Assembly (NCBI RefSeq): GCF_018143015.1
Contig: NC_054749.1
Span: 34,082,000 to 34,145,999, forward strand
Direction: 5' to 3'
Length of the DNA: 64,000 nucleotides
From: Lytechinus variegatus
Lineage: Eukaryota > Echinodermata > Echinoidea > Temnopleuroida > Toxopneustidae
Shown in pieces: positions 1 to 12,800 of this stretch. Within the stretch, counting starts at the first letter, position 1. The number at the start of each line of letters is the position of its first letter. The translations under genes were made by a program, and so were the position numbers. Below the pieces are notes generated by a model that did not search any database, was not told the DNA's origin, and saw nothing but the letters and a program-made list of their open reading frames with translations.

Positions 1-103
1 ACTACCACCACCACCACCGACACAATACTACTACGACGACGACGACTACTGCTACTACTACCACCACCACCACCACCACCGCCACAATACTACTACTACT
101 ACA
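1..103. repeat. (CCA)n/(CTA)n trinucleotide microsatellite
   Basis: An almost pure trinucleotide tract of CCA, CTA and CGA units, with no reading frame of interest. It lies upstream of the GTPase gene promoter. Confidence 0.9.
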
Positions 104-232
104 TTTTTAACGTGTTTTTTTTTCATTACGACAAGTTACAATCATGTCGAGAACATTAATGATTCCGTTACGCGCGCTCCTATTAAGACCTGTCAAGGGA
201 AATGCCATTTCGGTTAAAGGTCGATTCCGCTG

Positions 233-242
233 GGGAAAACCC
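233..242 (+). promoter_or_regulatory. Rel/NF-kB-type site upstream of the GTPase gene
   Basis: GGGAAAACCC fits the Dorsal/Rel consensus GGGWWWWCCM exactly. It lies about 110 bases upstream of a TATA-like element and about 215 bases before the start codon. A 10-base match can arise by chance, but the place suits an immune-inducible gene. Binding is an inference. Confidence 0.3.
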
Positions 243-352
243 ATGACCAAAAATATCAGGGGAATTATAGATACAGAATACTTTATATTGCAAACTGGAA
301 GAAGCCATTTTAATTACCATTTGACTGTGTATAGACGTGCTTTCTGATGTAG

Positions 353-360
353 TATATATA
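353..360 (+). promoter_or_regulatory. TATA-like box of the GTPase gene
   Basis: TATATATA lies about 100 bases before the ATG at 458. A start site about 25-30 bases downstream would give a 5' UTR of roughly 70-75 bases. An upstream non-coding exon cannot be excluded. Confidence 0.4.
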
Positions 361-457
361 CTTCAGCTTTATCGAAATTTAATAATAGATAAATTAGCAG
401 AGGCAGCTTGTCTGTTGATAGAGAGTAAAAGCGACAAGTTAAAGACCAACTTTGACA

Positions 458-806
458 ATGTCTTATCGCGTGGAAAAGCGAATCAATGAGCTGAAGGCAG
501 CAATTGACTCATATGCACCCGGATCGACATTTCGTCTGGCACGAGATCGGCCAACCGAGCTACCACCTGTCCTTCGGATAGGATTGTTTGGCCCAACAGG
601 AGTGGGTAAATCGGCGTTGATCAACTCGATGAACTACGCAACGGGACCGATGTGGGAGAGTCGAGCGGCTGAGGGGTTTGCGGCTGAAGCCTCCAAGACG
701 CTGGCTCGTAATGCCTTTCCCATGACTGAACAAATAACAATGATTGATAACAGAGGAATGAGGAGCTTAGGAGGACCATTCATGGTTGAACTTGGTCATC
801 AGATAG
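458..806 (+). CDS. GTPase exon 1 (G1 and G3 motifs)
   Basis: Encodes residues 1-116 plus one base. It carries the P-loop GPTGVGKS and the DNRG motif and ends at the donor GTAATC. An in-frame TTG at 452 adds two residues, but the ATG at 458 (A at -3) is the likelier start. Confidence 0.85.
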
Positions 807-3800
807 GTAATCATTGATTCTTTATTAAATGTTTAAATATGCATATTAATATGAATAAATGACAATAAATAATGAATGAATGAGTATTCCATATTACCTG
901 ACAGTATGTGACCAAATTGATATTGAAAAGTCTATAACAAACAAGTGAACACACAATTGCACAAGTGGGTAATGGATTAATATTACATTTTGAACAAATG
1001 CAAGAATCAAATAAATTCATCATAAAAAGAATAAATGTGCTTTTATTACAGTAGTTGTTGCTCCTCTGTACAAGCATGACAAAGAATTGACATACACATG
1101 GCGGCTTTGGGGAATGCCCCCCCCCCCAGGGAAAACCAAACTCCCTCTCGCTTGCATCATTCTTTCACTCACACTCCTTAATTAAGCAATACGTGGCAGC
1201 CTCATTACAGGGGCGGGCCCAGGATTTTCCATGGGGCACATTTTTCCGAGGAAAATTTGACAAGCAAAAATATAATAATAAAGGTTTGACCAAGAGTTAA
1301 TAATATTTCGCCCCCGATTTTTTTAAAAGGCTTCACTTCCAGAAGGAGGGGGAACATATTACTGTTTTAACGGCATTTTTACATAACAAATTGTAATTTG
1401 ACTTCTCAAAAGGGAGCCAGCTGCGTTCCCCCCCCCCCCCCCCTGGATCCGCTAGTACCTCAAAATGATATCATGGTTCATTACGACGTCTGGTAAAAAA
1501 AGTAAGTTTACATGATCTATACATTTTGGTTTTCATGTAACATTTTGGGAGAGCAGGAGTGGGCACTGGACAACAATGCTCAGTATGTTTTAAATGTTAT
1601 TTTTCATTGTTAAACGGTCCATTAGATGTGCTTTATAATATTTTAATGTAGAAAATGACTTTTGCCTCTTCTCCAACATATTTTGAATGATATCCCGACA
1701 TAAATGTATCAACATTTTGGTCTGCATGGTAGCTCGACCTTTATTGTCAGGCGCAAATTTTCTGATCACTTCCCGATCATCTCCGATTCTAACCCTCTGT
1801 TCATGATGTTACTCTACACAATTGGAAACGATAATCATAATAATAATCCAATTTAATTCGTAATAAAAATCAACTACAGTTTTACAGACGACCATTCTTG
1901 CTTCGTAAAACAAAACAACAACAAAAACGGTATGATATTGAGCATAAATGGAAATGAGGGCGTCCACTAAAGTATTAGTAGACCGGCCAAACCTCAAAAA
2001 GTGCTCTAGATAAGGATTCGACGGCAAAATTTGTTAATGCTTGGCATCCCAGCTAATAGTCTTCTAAAAATACCCAGGAATAGCGTACGGCCGGATGCCA
2101 AGCGCAATTTTGCGTGAAAATGTCATTTTTAGCGTAAAATCCGAAAGACTGTCGAAAATCACGCATTTTGATATTTTGACGGATTATCATCATATTTTTG
2201 ATTATTCTTGATATGAAATTATTTTTGTTCAGAATTTCAAATTATAAGTCTACTAAATATGCATTTCAAATTTGAATATTACACACACACATATGGCACA
2301 GGGAAACATAAAACCGCGATTTCCTCGAAATAAAAGTTTGTAAAAACTATCAATAGTTTGAAGTTTTTTTACGCAACATAAATTCTTCGATTTAAATGCG
2401 TTTATCCATCGAATGTATAGTAAATGTCCTAGTGCCACATATATTAAAATCATTTTCAAGGAAGATGGTAGATATCTCATTTTATGTTATCCGAAAGGAG
2501 ACAATGTGCATTTTACCAGGTGCGCATTTTCAAAGAAAAATTGAAAATACCGTACATTATGTACATAATTACATGTATAAGTACATACTAAAGCGAGCTT
2601 TTATTTACATGTATATAAGTCCATAATAAAGCGAGTTTTTAATTGGATAGCACAATTTGTCAATTCCTTGCATCCCAGCTAAAAGTCTTGCGGAAATACT
2701 GAGGAATAGCGTACGGGCGGATGCCAAGTGCACTTTTGCGTAAAAGTATAATTTTTCGCGTAAAATCTGAAAGACTGTCGAAAATCACGCATTTTAATAT
2801 TTCGACGGGTTATCATCATAGTTTTAATTATCTTTGATATGGAATTGTTTTTATTCAGAGTTTCAAATTATAAGTCTACTAAATATGCATTTCAATTTGG
2901 AATATTACACACACATATATGGCAATATGGCACAAAAAATCGTGATTTACTCGAAATAAAAGTCTGTGAACACTATCAATAGCTCTTAGTTTTTTTACAA
3001 CTCAAATTCTTCGATTTAAATTGGTTCATCTATTGAATATCGATCGTTTCTAATGTCACAAATATCAAAATAATTTTTAAGTAAGGTGGAAGAGATATTT
3101 TCCGAAACGGGACATGCAAAATTTATCGGGGAGGGGGGGCATTTTGAGTGTAAAATTGAAGATAATGTAAATTATAAACATAACATGAATAAGTACTTAA
3201 AAACGAATTACAAAATTTCTGGCCGCAACTGCCTCTGCCCCTCCCTCCCCCGCTGTCTAAGGTCATGTATAGTGTCCGAAAGGATTACATGGAGCTGAAA
3301 GTATCCCGCTTTTGCGCTAACGGTTTTGTTTAGTAAGATATTCATCTTTTTCCACATTAAAAATATGTTCAAAATCATTCATTCAATTCGAAATTTTCAG
3401 TTCACGCTTCGCGCTCGCATCAAATGCTATAATTAAATCTGTTAAATACTGATCAATGTTCATTATTTGACGATTTTTATTTAATTACCTCATTTGCTAA
3501 GAAAGCGTGAATGCTTCTAAGCTAGCAACTAGAGGAGCGATAGCTTAAGGTACTCTCCGAGGGACCTATAATGAGGATTAAAATGCCTTACTACCATTAC
3601 TAGTATAAGGCATTTAAATGCCTTACTTGGCACCAGCGCACTAAGTGGGAATCGAACCCAGGCCACCGGAATTCGAAATCCCCTCACTACCGATTGAGCT
3701 ATCGCGCCTTAGAATGTTCAGTTTCTAATAAAAAAAAAACGACTCGGCTTGTACTGGATTCTTTTTAAACAGATATATAATATTGTTTATTTCAAAACTT

Positions 3801-6800
3801 CATCAAAATGTCCAGTTCACGAATTGGAATATAAAAATCTGATTGCGTTTCGCCCTCGCATCAATAGCCTATAGATCTTCTTTTTTTTAATTTATTAAAT
3901 GCTCCGTTTTAATGTCAGAATATAAAAAAAATAACATTACAATTAAATATGAATCATGTTCATGATTGCACTTAGGAATTGTGTAACTTTCTAACTTTCA
4001 GCTGTAAATTTCATGGCATGTTGAAAAAATGCTTGCATTATTCAAATAGGACTTGTCAGATACTTAATCGTGCTTGTGAGAATCTAATTTGGTACCCCCT
4101 GCAAAATACCAAGCCCCGCCCCCGTACTTCTCTGTTGATAAAATCCTAGCTACGCTGCTGGTGAGTGCAGCTGACTGACCAATCGTTTTAAACAAGGGAA
4201 GAATTTGTGTTTATTCAGAAAAAAAATGTTTGAAATTACAATAATTACATTCAATTGAGGCAATAATGAATCAATACAAATATATTGATGTATAAATAAC
4301 AGATAAAAATTAATGAATGAGTAAATGACACCCTCCCCAACAAGCTTTCGATTATTTTGCTTCAATTGTTTATGCCTTTTATGCCTTTTCTTGACTTTTT
4401 TTTGTTGGGGGGGACAAGTTTCTCCCATCACCTCCATGCATCCTCTATCAAAAGGCTTATGTCACCGTAGCTCATTTCCCCCATTTTAGAATGTAGAAGG
4501 CATTATTTCATGAAACTGAGGTCTTTTTAATCAGTTAAATGAACAATTCATAAGACCAGAAATTAAAATAGATCGGCCAATAACCATTTGCATGAGCTAA
4601 GAGTTTTCATCTGTGGAAAATGATGTTTGAAATACCAAACGAGTAGTTTCTTAAAGGTCAAGTCCACCCCAGGAAAATGCTGACTTGAATAAATAGAGAA
4701 AAATCAAACTAGCATAGTGCTGAAAATTTCATCAAAATCGGATGTATAATATAAGAAAGTTACGACATTTTAAAGTTTTGCTTATATTTTTAACAAAACA
4801 GTGATATGCACAACTAGGTGAGTCAGTCGATGATGTCCATCACTCACTATTTCTTTTGTTTTTTTTTATTGTTTGAATTATACAATATTTCATTTTTTAT
4901 CTATATGACAATTAGGACCAACCTGACTGAACCATATATAAAACAATGCTAATTCCACAAGCTCAGGGAGGAATCGTAGTATCACTTGACAATGAGGAGA
5001 AACTTACAATAATTCATATTTCATATATTAAAATACAAAAAATAGTGAGTGGATTACGGTACAACTGCATTTCCCAAAAGGGCATTGTTATGTCAAGGGC
5101 TGCAGGGTCGGGCTGTCCGGCCCCCGTAGCAAATGCAAAAACTTTGGTGAAGTAAAATGAATTGAATGAAAATTATAATTTGCAATGCAAAAGACCAAGT
5201 AACATTTATTATTCATATTTTAACATAATAATTATAGCAGCAGGACAATGGAAACAACTGAAATTAATAATTATTCACAAAAACGCCATCAATTGCTCAT
5301 CGAACCTAAATAACGTATGACCTTGATCATGTGAACTGAAATTTGTGCAAAATAATCGATGATACTTTAATACCCTTATGTACAAGTGTAATCTTTAACT
5401 GGATCAATAAAAATAAAGTTATGATGACATTAAAAAAAACACCCCATATGGCCTAAGTTCAGTGACTCTAAATGAATTTTGACCTTAATCATGTGATCTA
5501 AAACTTGTGCAATAATACATGAATAATAAAGTCTCATTATTTTTTTTCTATACATTCAAAGTTAAAATGAAATTTTGAAAAATGTAACTTTGGTTAAGAT
5601 TTCAAGGTTGATATGACGCTGTTATATCAAAACTACCGTCACCTCCACCGGAGAAGTGGCTCCTTTAGTCCTGCTCTGCTAGTATGCCGGCGAGACAAAA
5701 ATAGGTAGGGGAAGGCGGGGTAAGTTGAGCATAGGGGCAAGTTGAGCCACCAGCCCCAGGCCAATAATGAATGAGTCAGACATTGTGGTGGTGTCATGTA
5801 TTGATGACCCATAGCATGACCCCTAACCCCACCACATTGTTTTCAACTTTGAAACAAAAAGTTTTTTTTAGAGGGAAAAATATGAATTTCAGCCAAAAAA
5901 AGTAAAAAAGAGTGTGAAATAGATAAGTGTTTTATAAACACACACGTCTTTAAATATAATAAAGACATGATAACAACATCATTAGTAAAGGTATGGATAT
6001 TCATTCTTGTCATAGTCTTTTATATGATGGATGCATAATAAATGTGTGGATACAAAATTATCGCACTTAGTTCGGACTGGGATAAGTTTAGCCAAACAGC
6101 ATGGGGCAAGTTGAGCCATGGTAATTCCTATGGTAATGTATCTTAAAAAACAAACAAACCATAAAAATCGATTGAAATGCTGGCTGAAAGGAGCAAATTT
6201 ACATGACTGCTCTTTTCCTTTTAAAGGATGTTAGTATTTATAGAGAATTAGCAAGTGAAAAGACTTTAAACAAAAACTTGACATGCTGGTTCTCCCCTCA
6301 TACATTTTGTACATCGTTTTCGTGGCACAACTTACCCCAGAAGGTGGCTCAAACTTATCCCATATATGGGGCAAGTTGAACCATTTGACATCGTTTTTTT
6401 TTTCAAAGGTCACGGTGACTTCCAGTGTGGGGATAGAAAGTTATATATAGGTGGAAAATAATTCAGAAGAATTAAATTTCATGGCAAGGTACTTATTTCG
6501 ACAAGATTATTAATCATATCAATTCTAACATGCAAAAAGCAAAAACTGTCACAACTTACCCCGCCTTCCCCTACTGCCGTGCAACGGCCACTTTTTTTAA
6601 TATACTTTGATAATCAAATAACTGAAGTAAAATGTAGAATGACAGAGTGGTTTAAAAATGCTAATTCAGTCGCTTTATTCATATATGTATGTTTTCCATG
6701 ATTTTGGATATAGATATTCCTGTAAAATTAATGCTACCATGGTAACGGCAAATTAAATATCAGACCTATTTCTGAATATCGCCACAGGTAGATTTAAGTT

Positions 6801-9800
6801 CAGCACCAATTCATTCGCGGAAATAGCAAGAAGATCGAACTCTACAAAAGCAAACATAATCCTATATAATATCATAACGAGTATCGCACTGATATAAGCT
6901 ATGTGCAATATCGATGTAATATTGTGCGCTGTTTATTTTTTTATCAGAAATGTGCATCTGATAAAATAATGTGCATTGTTGTATTTCGCATATATAACAT
7001 AAAATGATATATATCTTGCATCTTATTTCAATATTTGTTTTCACTATATGTGTCATGACAACAATTATTAAGTATTTATTCGGTTAGCACTAAATCTTGA
7101 CGAAATTGAGATGCGGAACACAAACATTATACCATTAATAGTTTTTACAAACCTTTATTTTGAGTAAATCACGATTTTATATTTCATATTGCCATATATG
7201 TGTGTGTAATATTCAAATTTGAAATGCATATTTAGTAGACTTATAATTTGAAACTCTGAATAAAAACAATTCCATATCAAAGATAATAAAAAATATGATG
7301 ATAATCCGTCAAAATATCGAAATGCGTGATTTTCGACAGTCTTCCAGATTTTACGCTAAAAATGATACTTTCACGCAAAAGTGCACTTGGCATCCGCCCG
7401 TACGCTATTCCTTAGTATTTCCGCAAGACATTTAGCTGGGATGCAAGGAATTGACAGATTGTGCTATTCAATTAAGAACTCGCTTTATTATGGACTTACA
7501 GATGTAAATAAAAACTCGCTTTGGTATGTACTTATACATGTATTTATGTACATAATGTACGGTATTTTCAATTTTTCTTTCAAAATGCGCACCTGGTAAA
7601 ATGCACATTGTCTCCTTTCGGATAAAATAAAATGAGATATCTTCCATCTTACTTGAAAATTCTTTTAATATTTGTGGCACTAGAACACTTACTATACATT
7701 CGATGGATAACCGCATTTAAATCGAAGAATTTATGTTGCGTAAAAAAACTTCAAACTATTGATAGTTTTTACAAACTTTTATTTCGAGGAAATTGCGGTT
7801 TTATGTTTCCCTGTGCCATATGTTTGTGTGTAATATTCAAAATTGAAATGCATATTTATAGACTTATAATTTGAAACTCTGAATAAAAATAGTTTCATAT
7901 CAAAGATAATCAAAAATATGATGATAATTCGTCAAAATATCAAAATGCGTGATTTTCGACAATCTTTCAGATTTTACGCTAAAAATGACACTTTCACGCA
8001 AAATTGCGCTTGGCATCCGGCCATACGCTATTCCTGGGTATTTTTGCAAAACTTTTAGCTGGGATGCCAAGCATTAGCAAGCATTAACAAATTTTGCCGT
8101 CCAAGGTATAAAAATCGTTTTGGCCGGTCTACTATATGGATCCCCCTTGGAAATGAAGATAATATAGTCGACTTATTCATATATGCGTGTATATATACAG
8201 GAAAGAAAAAAAAAGAAGGAACAATAAGGTCGAAATCATATCGATGTAAACATAATTACAAAAGAATTGCAAAGCTAATTACACAAATGGGTCTTCGCTG
8301 TAAAGGTTGTGAATTATGTTGCGCAATAGACAGAAGAAAAAAGCAGAAAGAGAGAGGGAATGACAAGACATAGAAGACAAGACAAAACAAGAGACAGGAC
8401 AGTACAAAACAAGATAACATAGTATTTTTTATTGATCTGGTGAAGTAACCATGAGTAACAAAAGATGATATAACTGGACAATATAAGATGGAAAAGGATA
8501 AAACAATAAAAATGAAAAATGCAAGCATGATAATCAAGATAATGAAGTGTTAGTTCTGTTGCGAAGAGAAATGAAGCAGGCCCAAGCAGGATAACTTTGA
8601 GTTTACGTTTGAGTTAAAGAATTTAAAGAGACACTGTCTTTAATATTACTAGATATATAAGGGAGTTTCATAATTTAGGACCGTTAAATAGGAATGTATT
8701 TCGGGCCAGTAAAATTATGTACAGTGGTATATGTAAAGCTCCTTAGAGTGTCTCGTGGGGTAGTTATGATAAAATTTATTTTTAGGGAACATGGCATCAA
8801 AAATATGGGAAGTCCGTTATCATTATATAACTATGGATGAAGTGCCCTAACTGTAGTAATTACAGGTCTTGGACTTTCAACAGTTTAAACTCTAGGAATC
8901 CCGTAGTTTAAATAAGGCAAAATTAAAGATGAGTAAAGTATGATTAATGATGTGGAGGGAATGCAAAATTTTAGCCTATTAATAATGACGATATTTCTTT
9001 AAATTATTTTGGACTATATATTTTTAATATGATTTTTCCAAGAAAGCTTACTGTAAACTAGACCAGATATTTGGTGTACGGTACCATTTCTCATGGGGTA
9101 TTATCAAACATAATGTTCATCGGTATAACTTTTCTAAGGAATTACCAAATAACATGTATTTTGTTTTGTTAAGGTTCAAAGATAATCGATTGGCTTTTAT
9201 CCATTCAGTAACGTTAATAAGTTCAGAATTGATAACATCAACTTAAGTTTGTGGATTCTGATGAGGAAAAAATAAGGTCAAATCATCTGCTAACAAGATA
9301 AGGGACAAGATTTTGAATGATCTACAGAAATCATTTATATAAATTGTGAAAAGAAGCGGGCCCAATAAGCTACCATGAGGGACACCACAATTAACATATT
9401 TCATATTTGTGATCTTTAACAAACACGTACTGTTGTCTGTTGAATAAGTAGCTCCGGAATCACTCCAAGGCCTTCCCTCGCACACCATAGTGAGATATTT
9501 TTTAACTAGGATTTCATGATCAAGGTGACTAGATTTGTCTAGACTCTAGAGCATTGACTACTTTGTTGACATAATTCACCAGTGCATGAATGGTATATTG
9601 TGCTTTTCGCGAAACCCAAATTGAACATTATGCATGACAACTTATTTTCGGTTCTAACGTATACTATTCGTTCAAGGATCTTAGAAAACGTAGATAAAAG
9701 AGAAATAGGTCGGTAATTACCGACATACAACTTATCACCTTTTAAAATAAAGGAATTACCTTGGCTATCTTCATTTGATTAGGAACTGCACCATTTTCTA

Positions 9801-12800
9801 AGGAAAGATTGAATATATGCACCAAAGAGGAAAAAATAAATTTATTACGGATTTTAAAATGATATTATTAATTTCATCAAAGCCATACAGGCTATTATTT
9901 AAACCATATACAATATCAATAACTTCTTGATTATGTTGGAGCAAGAAATATTGAATTTGGGTTAGGTTGGCCGAGATAGTCCGAAAAAATTTTCGTCTCG
10001 GGAGGAATATCTTTAGCCAGATTTGCTCCGATAAAAGATAAATGGTTATTAGATATACTTGAAAGGTTGTCACCATCATCAGCATAATAGAGGACCAAAC
10101 CCTGAGGTGTTAAAATTACACCATAAAGATTGAACATAACACAAAAGAGTCACTAAATGTAACAGCCAAAGGTGTTGTAATAACACCTATAGGTGTAAAA
10201 CTAACACCACCAATTTAACACCGGTGTAAAATAACTGGTGTGGTCCTCTATGTACACCGGTTAACACCACAGTTTTTGCTGCGAATCTTTCAAAATGATT
10301 ATATTAGTATTTTTCAATTAATTTAACCCTCAAATTAAATGATACGTTCCATTCACATCTTCAGAAAATGAGCCAAATGCGATTTGTTCCAAAATCGGAT
10401 CGCGAACAGTCGTGAGGTGTGCAGTGACCCTTACACAAACCAAGAACGTAGGGCAAAGACCTTAAAGTGTGAACGATGCAACGTCAATGAGGGTGGAACG
10501 AGTATAAGCGAAACAGACATTGGCGGAGGACATAAAATGAGAAGCTCCAAAATAAAAGAATATGTAGTGAGATACTATGGAAGCTTAAAAGTGCCACCGA
10601 GATGTTGAGATAATTATCTCGGGAAGCCGACATCTTGATAGCAAAAAATAAGATGACGAGATCCTGGATCTCATCATGTCGACATCTTTTAGAAGAGATG
10701 ATGAGATGACAAGATCCCGAATCTCATCATGTCAACATCTTTTAGAAGAGATGATGAGATGACAAGATCCCGGATCTCATCATGTCAACATCTTTAAGAA
10801 GAGATGACAAGATGACAAGATCCTGGATCTCATCATGTCAAAATCTTTAAGAAGAGATGATGAGATGACAAGATCCCGGATCTCATCATGTTGACATCTT
10901 GTAGAAGAGATGATGAGATGACAAGATCCCGGATCTCATCATGTTGACATCTTGTAGAAGATATCGACTTCCCAAGATAATTATCTCAACATCTCGGTGG
11001 CACTTTTAAGCTTCCATAAGATACACCTAAATATAGCAAATTCAAATATCAAGATATTATGTCTAGTACGCATGTAGTGAAGTCGTTTATGCATGCATAA
11101 TACAATAAGATCGACGTCACAATTGAATATTACCATTCAGTAAAGTCAACCAATCGATAGAAGTTAGGCACAAAGGAAAGACATGGCTAGATCAGGCGAA
11201 TTGTATAACACAAAGTCGAATGTTCAAATAGAAGTTAATAATAAAATGGACGATGATTAGTATACCTTGGTCACTTTTTGCTCTCCGGCGGCCAATCGGC
11301 GAGTCGAAAACAGCCGTTTGAACATTTTTTACCAATTACATAATAGGTAGTTTGAATCCAAATGAATAAAACGGCTGTTTGCGACTCGCCGTACGGTCGC
11401 CGTAGAGCAAATGTGACCAAGGTATAATGCAAGCATGCAAGGCATGATTAGGAGCTCACAATGAAAACGTTTCTTTGCGTTTTTTCTAACATCAGAATGT
11501 TGACATTGCAAAGGTGAACATGAAAAAGACAAAAGTAGTAAAAGAGTATAAATGCGAAAGGGTAACGAGTATGGCCTGCACGACGACAATTAAGTGATTG
11601 GTTAACATTGGTTTGACTTTTAAAAAATCTGAGCTAGAAGGTCACACTTGTCACCTGTGTCTGTGATATGTTACAAAAATGAAGCCCAGAAAAAATTGCG
11701 TTCGAAAATAATTATTTAGTGCTTCAAAAATTGAAATATAAAGTGACCGGAAACACCATCTTAATTTCATCCCATACACTTATGTGTACTATTTAGGTGT
11801 CTATAAGACGCCTATTTACAAAATCGGGGTTTGCCTTGTAGTTTTCACTTTTCATTCTCAATAATGGTTGTTTTCAGGGTTTATTAGTTCTAATACATGC
11901 ACTTGTACACATGTTTCATCTTGGTTTGAGAATTTTTTAAATCGGCTGCTCACAAAGTTAAACAATACCTTTAAACAGCATAGTTAACTATGTACATCTT
12001 TAGCATTCTTTTATCATGAAAACTTGCACGATACTGAGTAAATGAATATGACATGCATGGCATGATGAGCATGATAAGTGAATATATTTGGGCACAAGTC
12101 CTATTAATATTCTAAGAATCGATTAAGAATACCAATCACCAAATACTCGGTAATGATTTTTTTTTTTTCAATTTGTTTCCCCTCCACAGGGATTTTATTA
12201 TTATTCAAACATAACAAAATATCTTTTCAATGACAAATCAAATTAATAACAACGAAATACAATACAACAGTAATTGCAACAAATATATAAATTGAACTGT
12301 CAGGTTCACATAATAGTAAACAATTTAAGAAACAAGCGAGGAGTAAATGAACAATAATATTCATATGTATAATTGTACATGGAAAGGGAACTGAACAGAT
12401 CACCTCATGTAAACATGGCACGTAATTGAAACCATTTCTTTGTAAACATTACCATTTTACAATTTGACTCTGCGATATATTTTTCATTCTTGAAATAATT
12501 CTGAAGTGCAAATTTGATATTATCAAAAACAGGTAATTGATGTTTTACTCTGGAAGTGTAAATCATTAGCCGTATCACTATCAATAAACAATTCAATGCA
12601 TGATTACTTGAACCTCTTAAGCCAAATAATTTTTCTTTATTAGAGAAAAATATTCTATTTCCAGTTTTAAGAAATATCCATTGCTCAAACCTGTCCCATA
12701 TATGTTTAATACATGTACATTCACAAAGTAGATGAGTGACTGTTTCACGGTGTACATTACAAAAAGTACATTCTTTTTGTTGAGCTAAATTAATTTTAAA

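Larger units (their letters stand above)
1976..8134. mobile_element. 6.2-kb inverted-repeat (foldback-like) element
   Basis: The left arm (1976 to about 3080) and right arm (about 7128-8134) are inverted copies about 1.0-1.1 kb long. The outer ends are TAGTAGACCGGCCAAA and its exact complement. Each arm holds two diverged tandem copies of a roughly 620-base unit (starting near 2036 and 2660, and mirrored at about 8070 and 7445). TAT flanks both outer ends and may be a short target duplication. The 4-kb spacer holds other repeats and no transposase. It could be one foldback element or two inverted insertions; identical outer ends favour one. Confidence 0.7.

Noticed and set aside
3629..3708. 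Functional tRNA-Arg(TCG) on the minus strand
   Set aside because: The anticodon-like loop is suggestive, but the acceptor stem does not pair and the D and T stems have mismatches.
8256..8537. Hydrophobic 93-residue frame on the minus strand
   Set aside because: Low-complexity sequence just past the RT remnant, probably its 3' UTR.
10660..10945. Regularly spaced repeats resembling a CRISPR array
   Set aside because: The spacing is tandem with no unique spacers, and the array lies inside inverted terminal repeats of a eukaryotic MITE.
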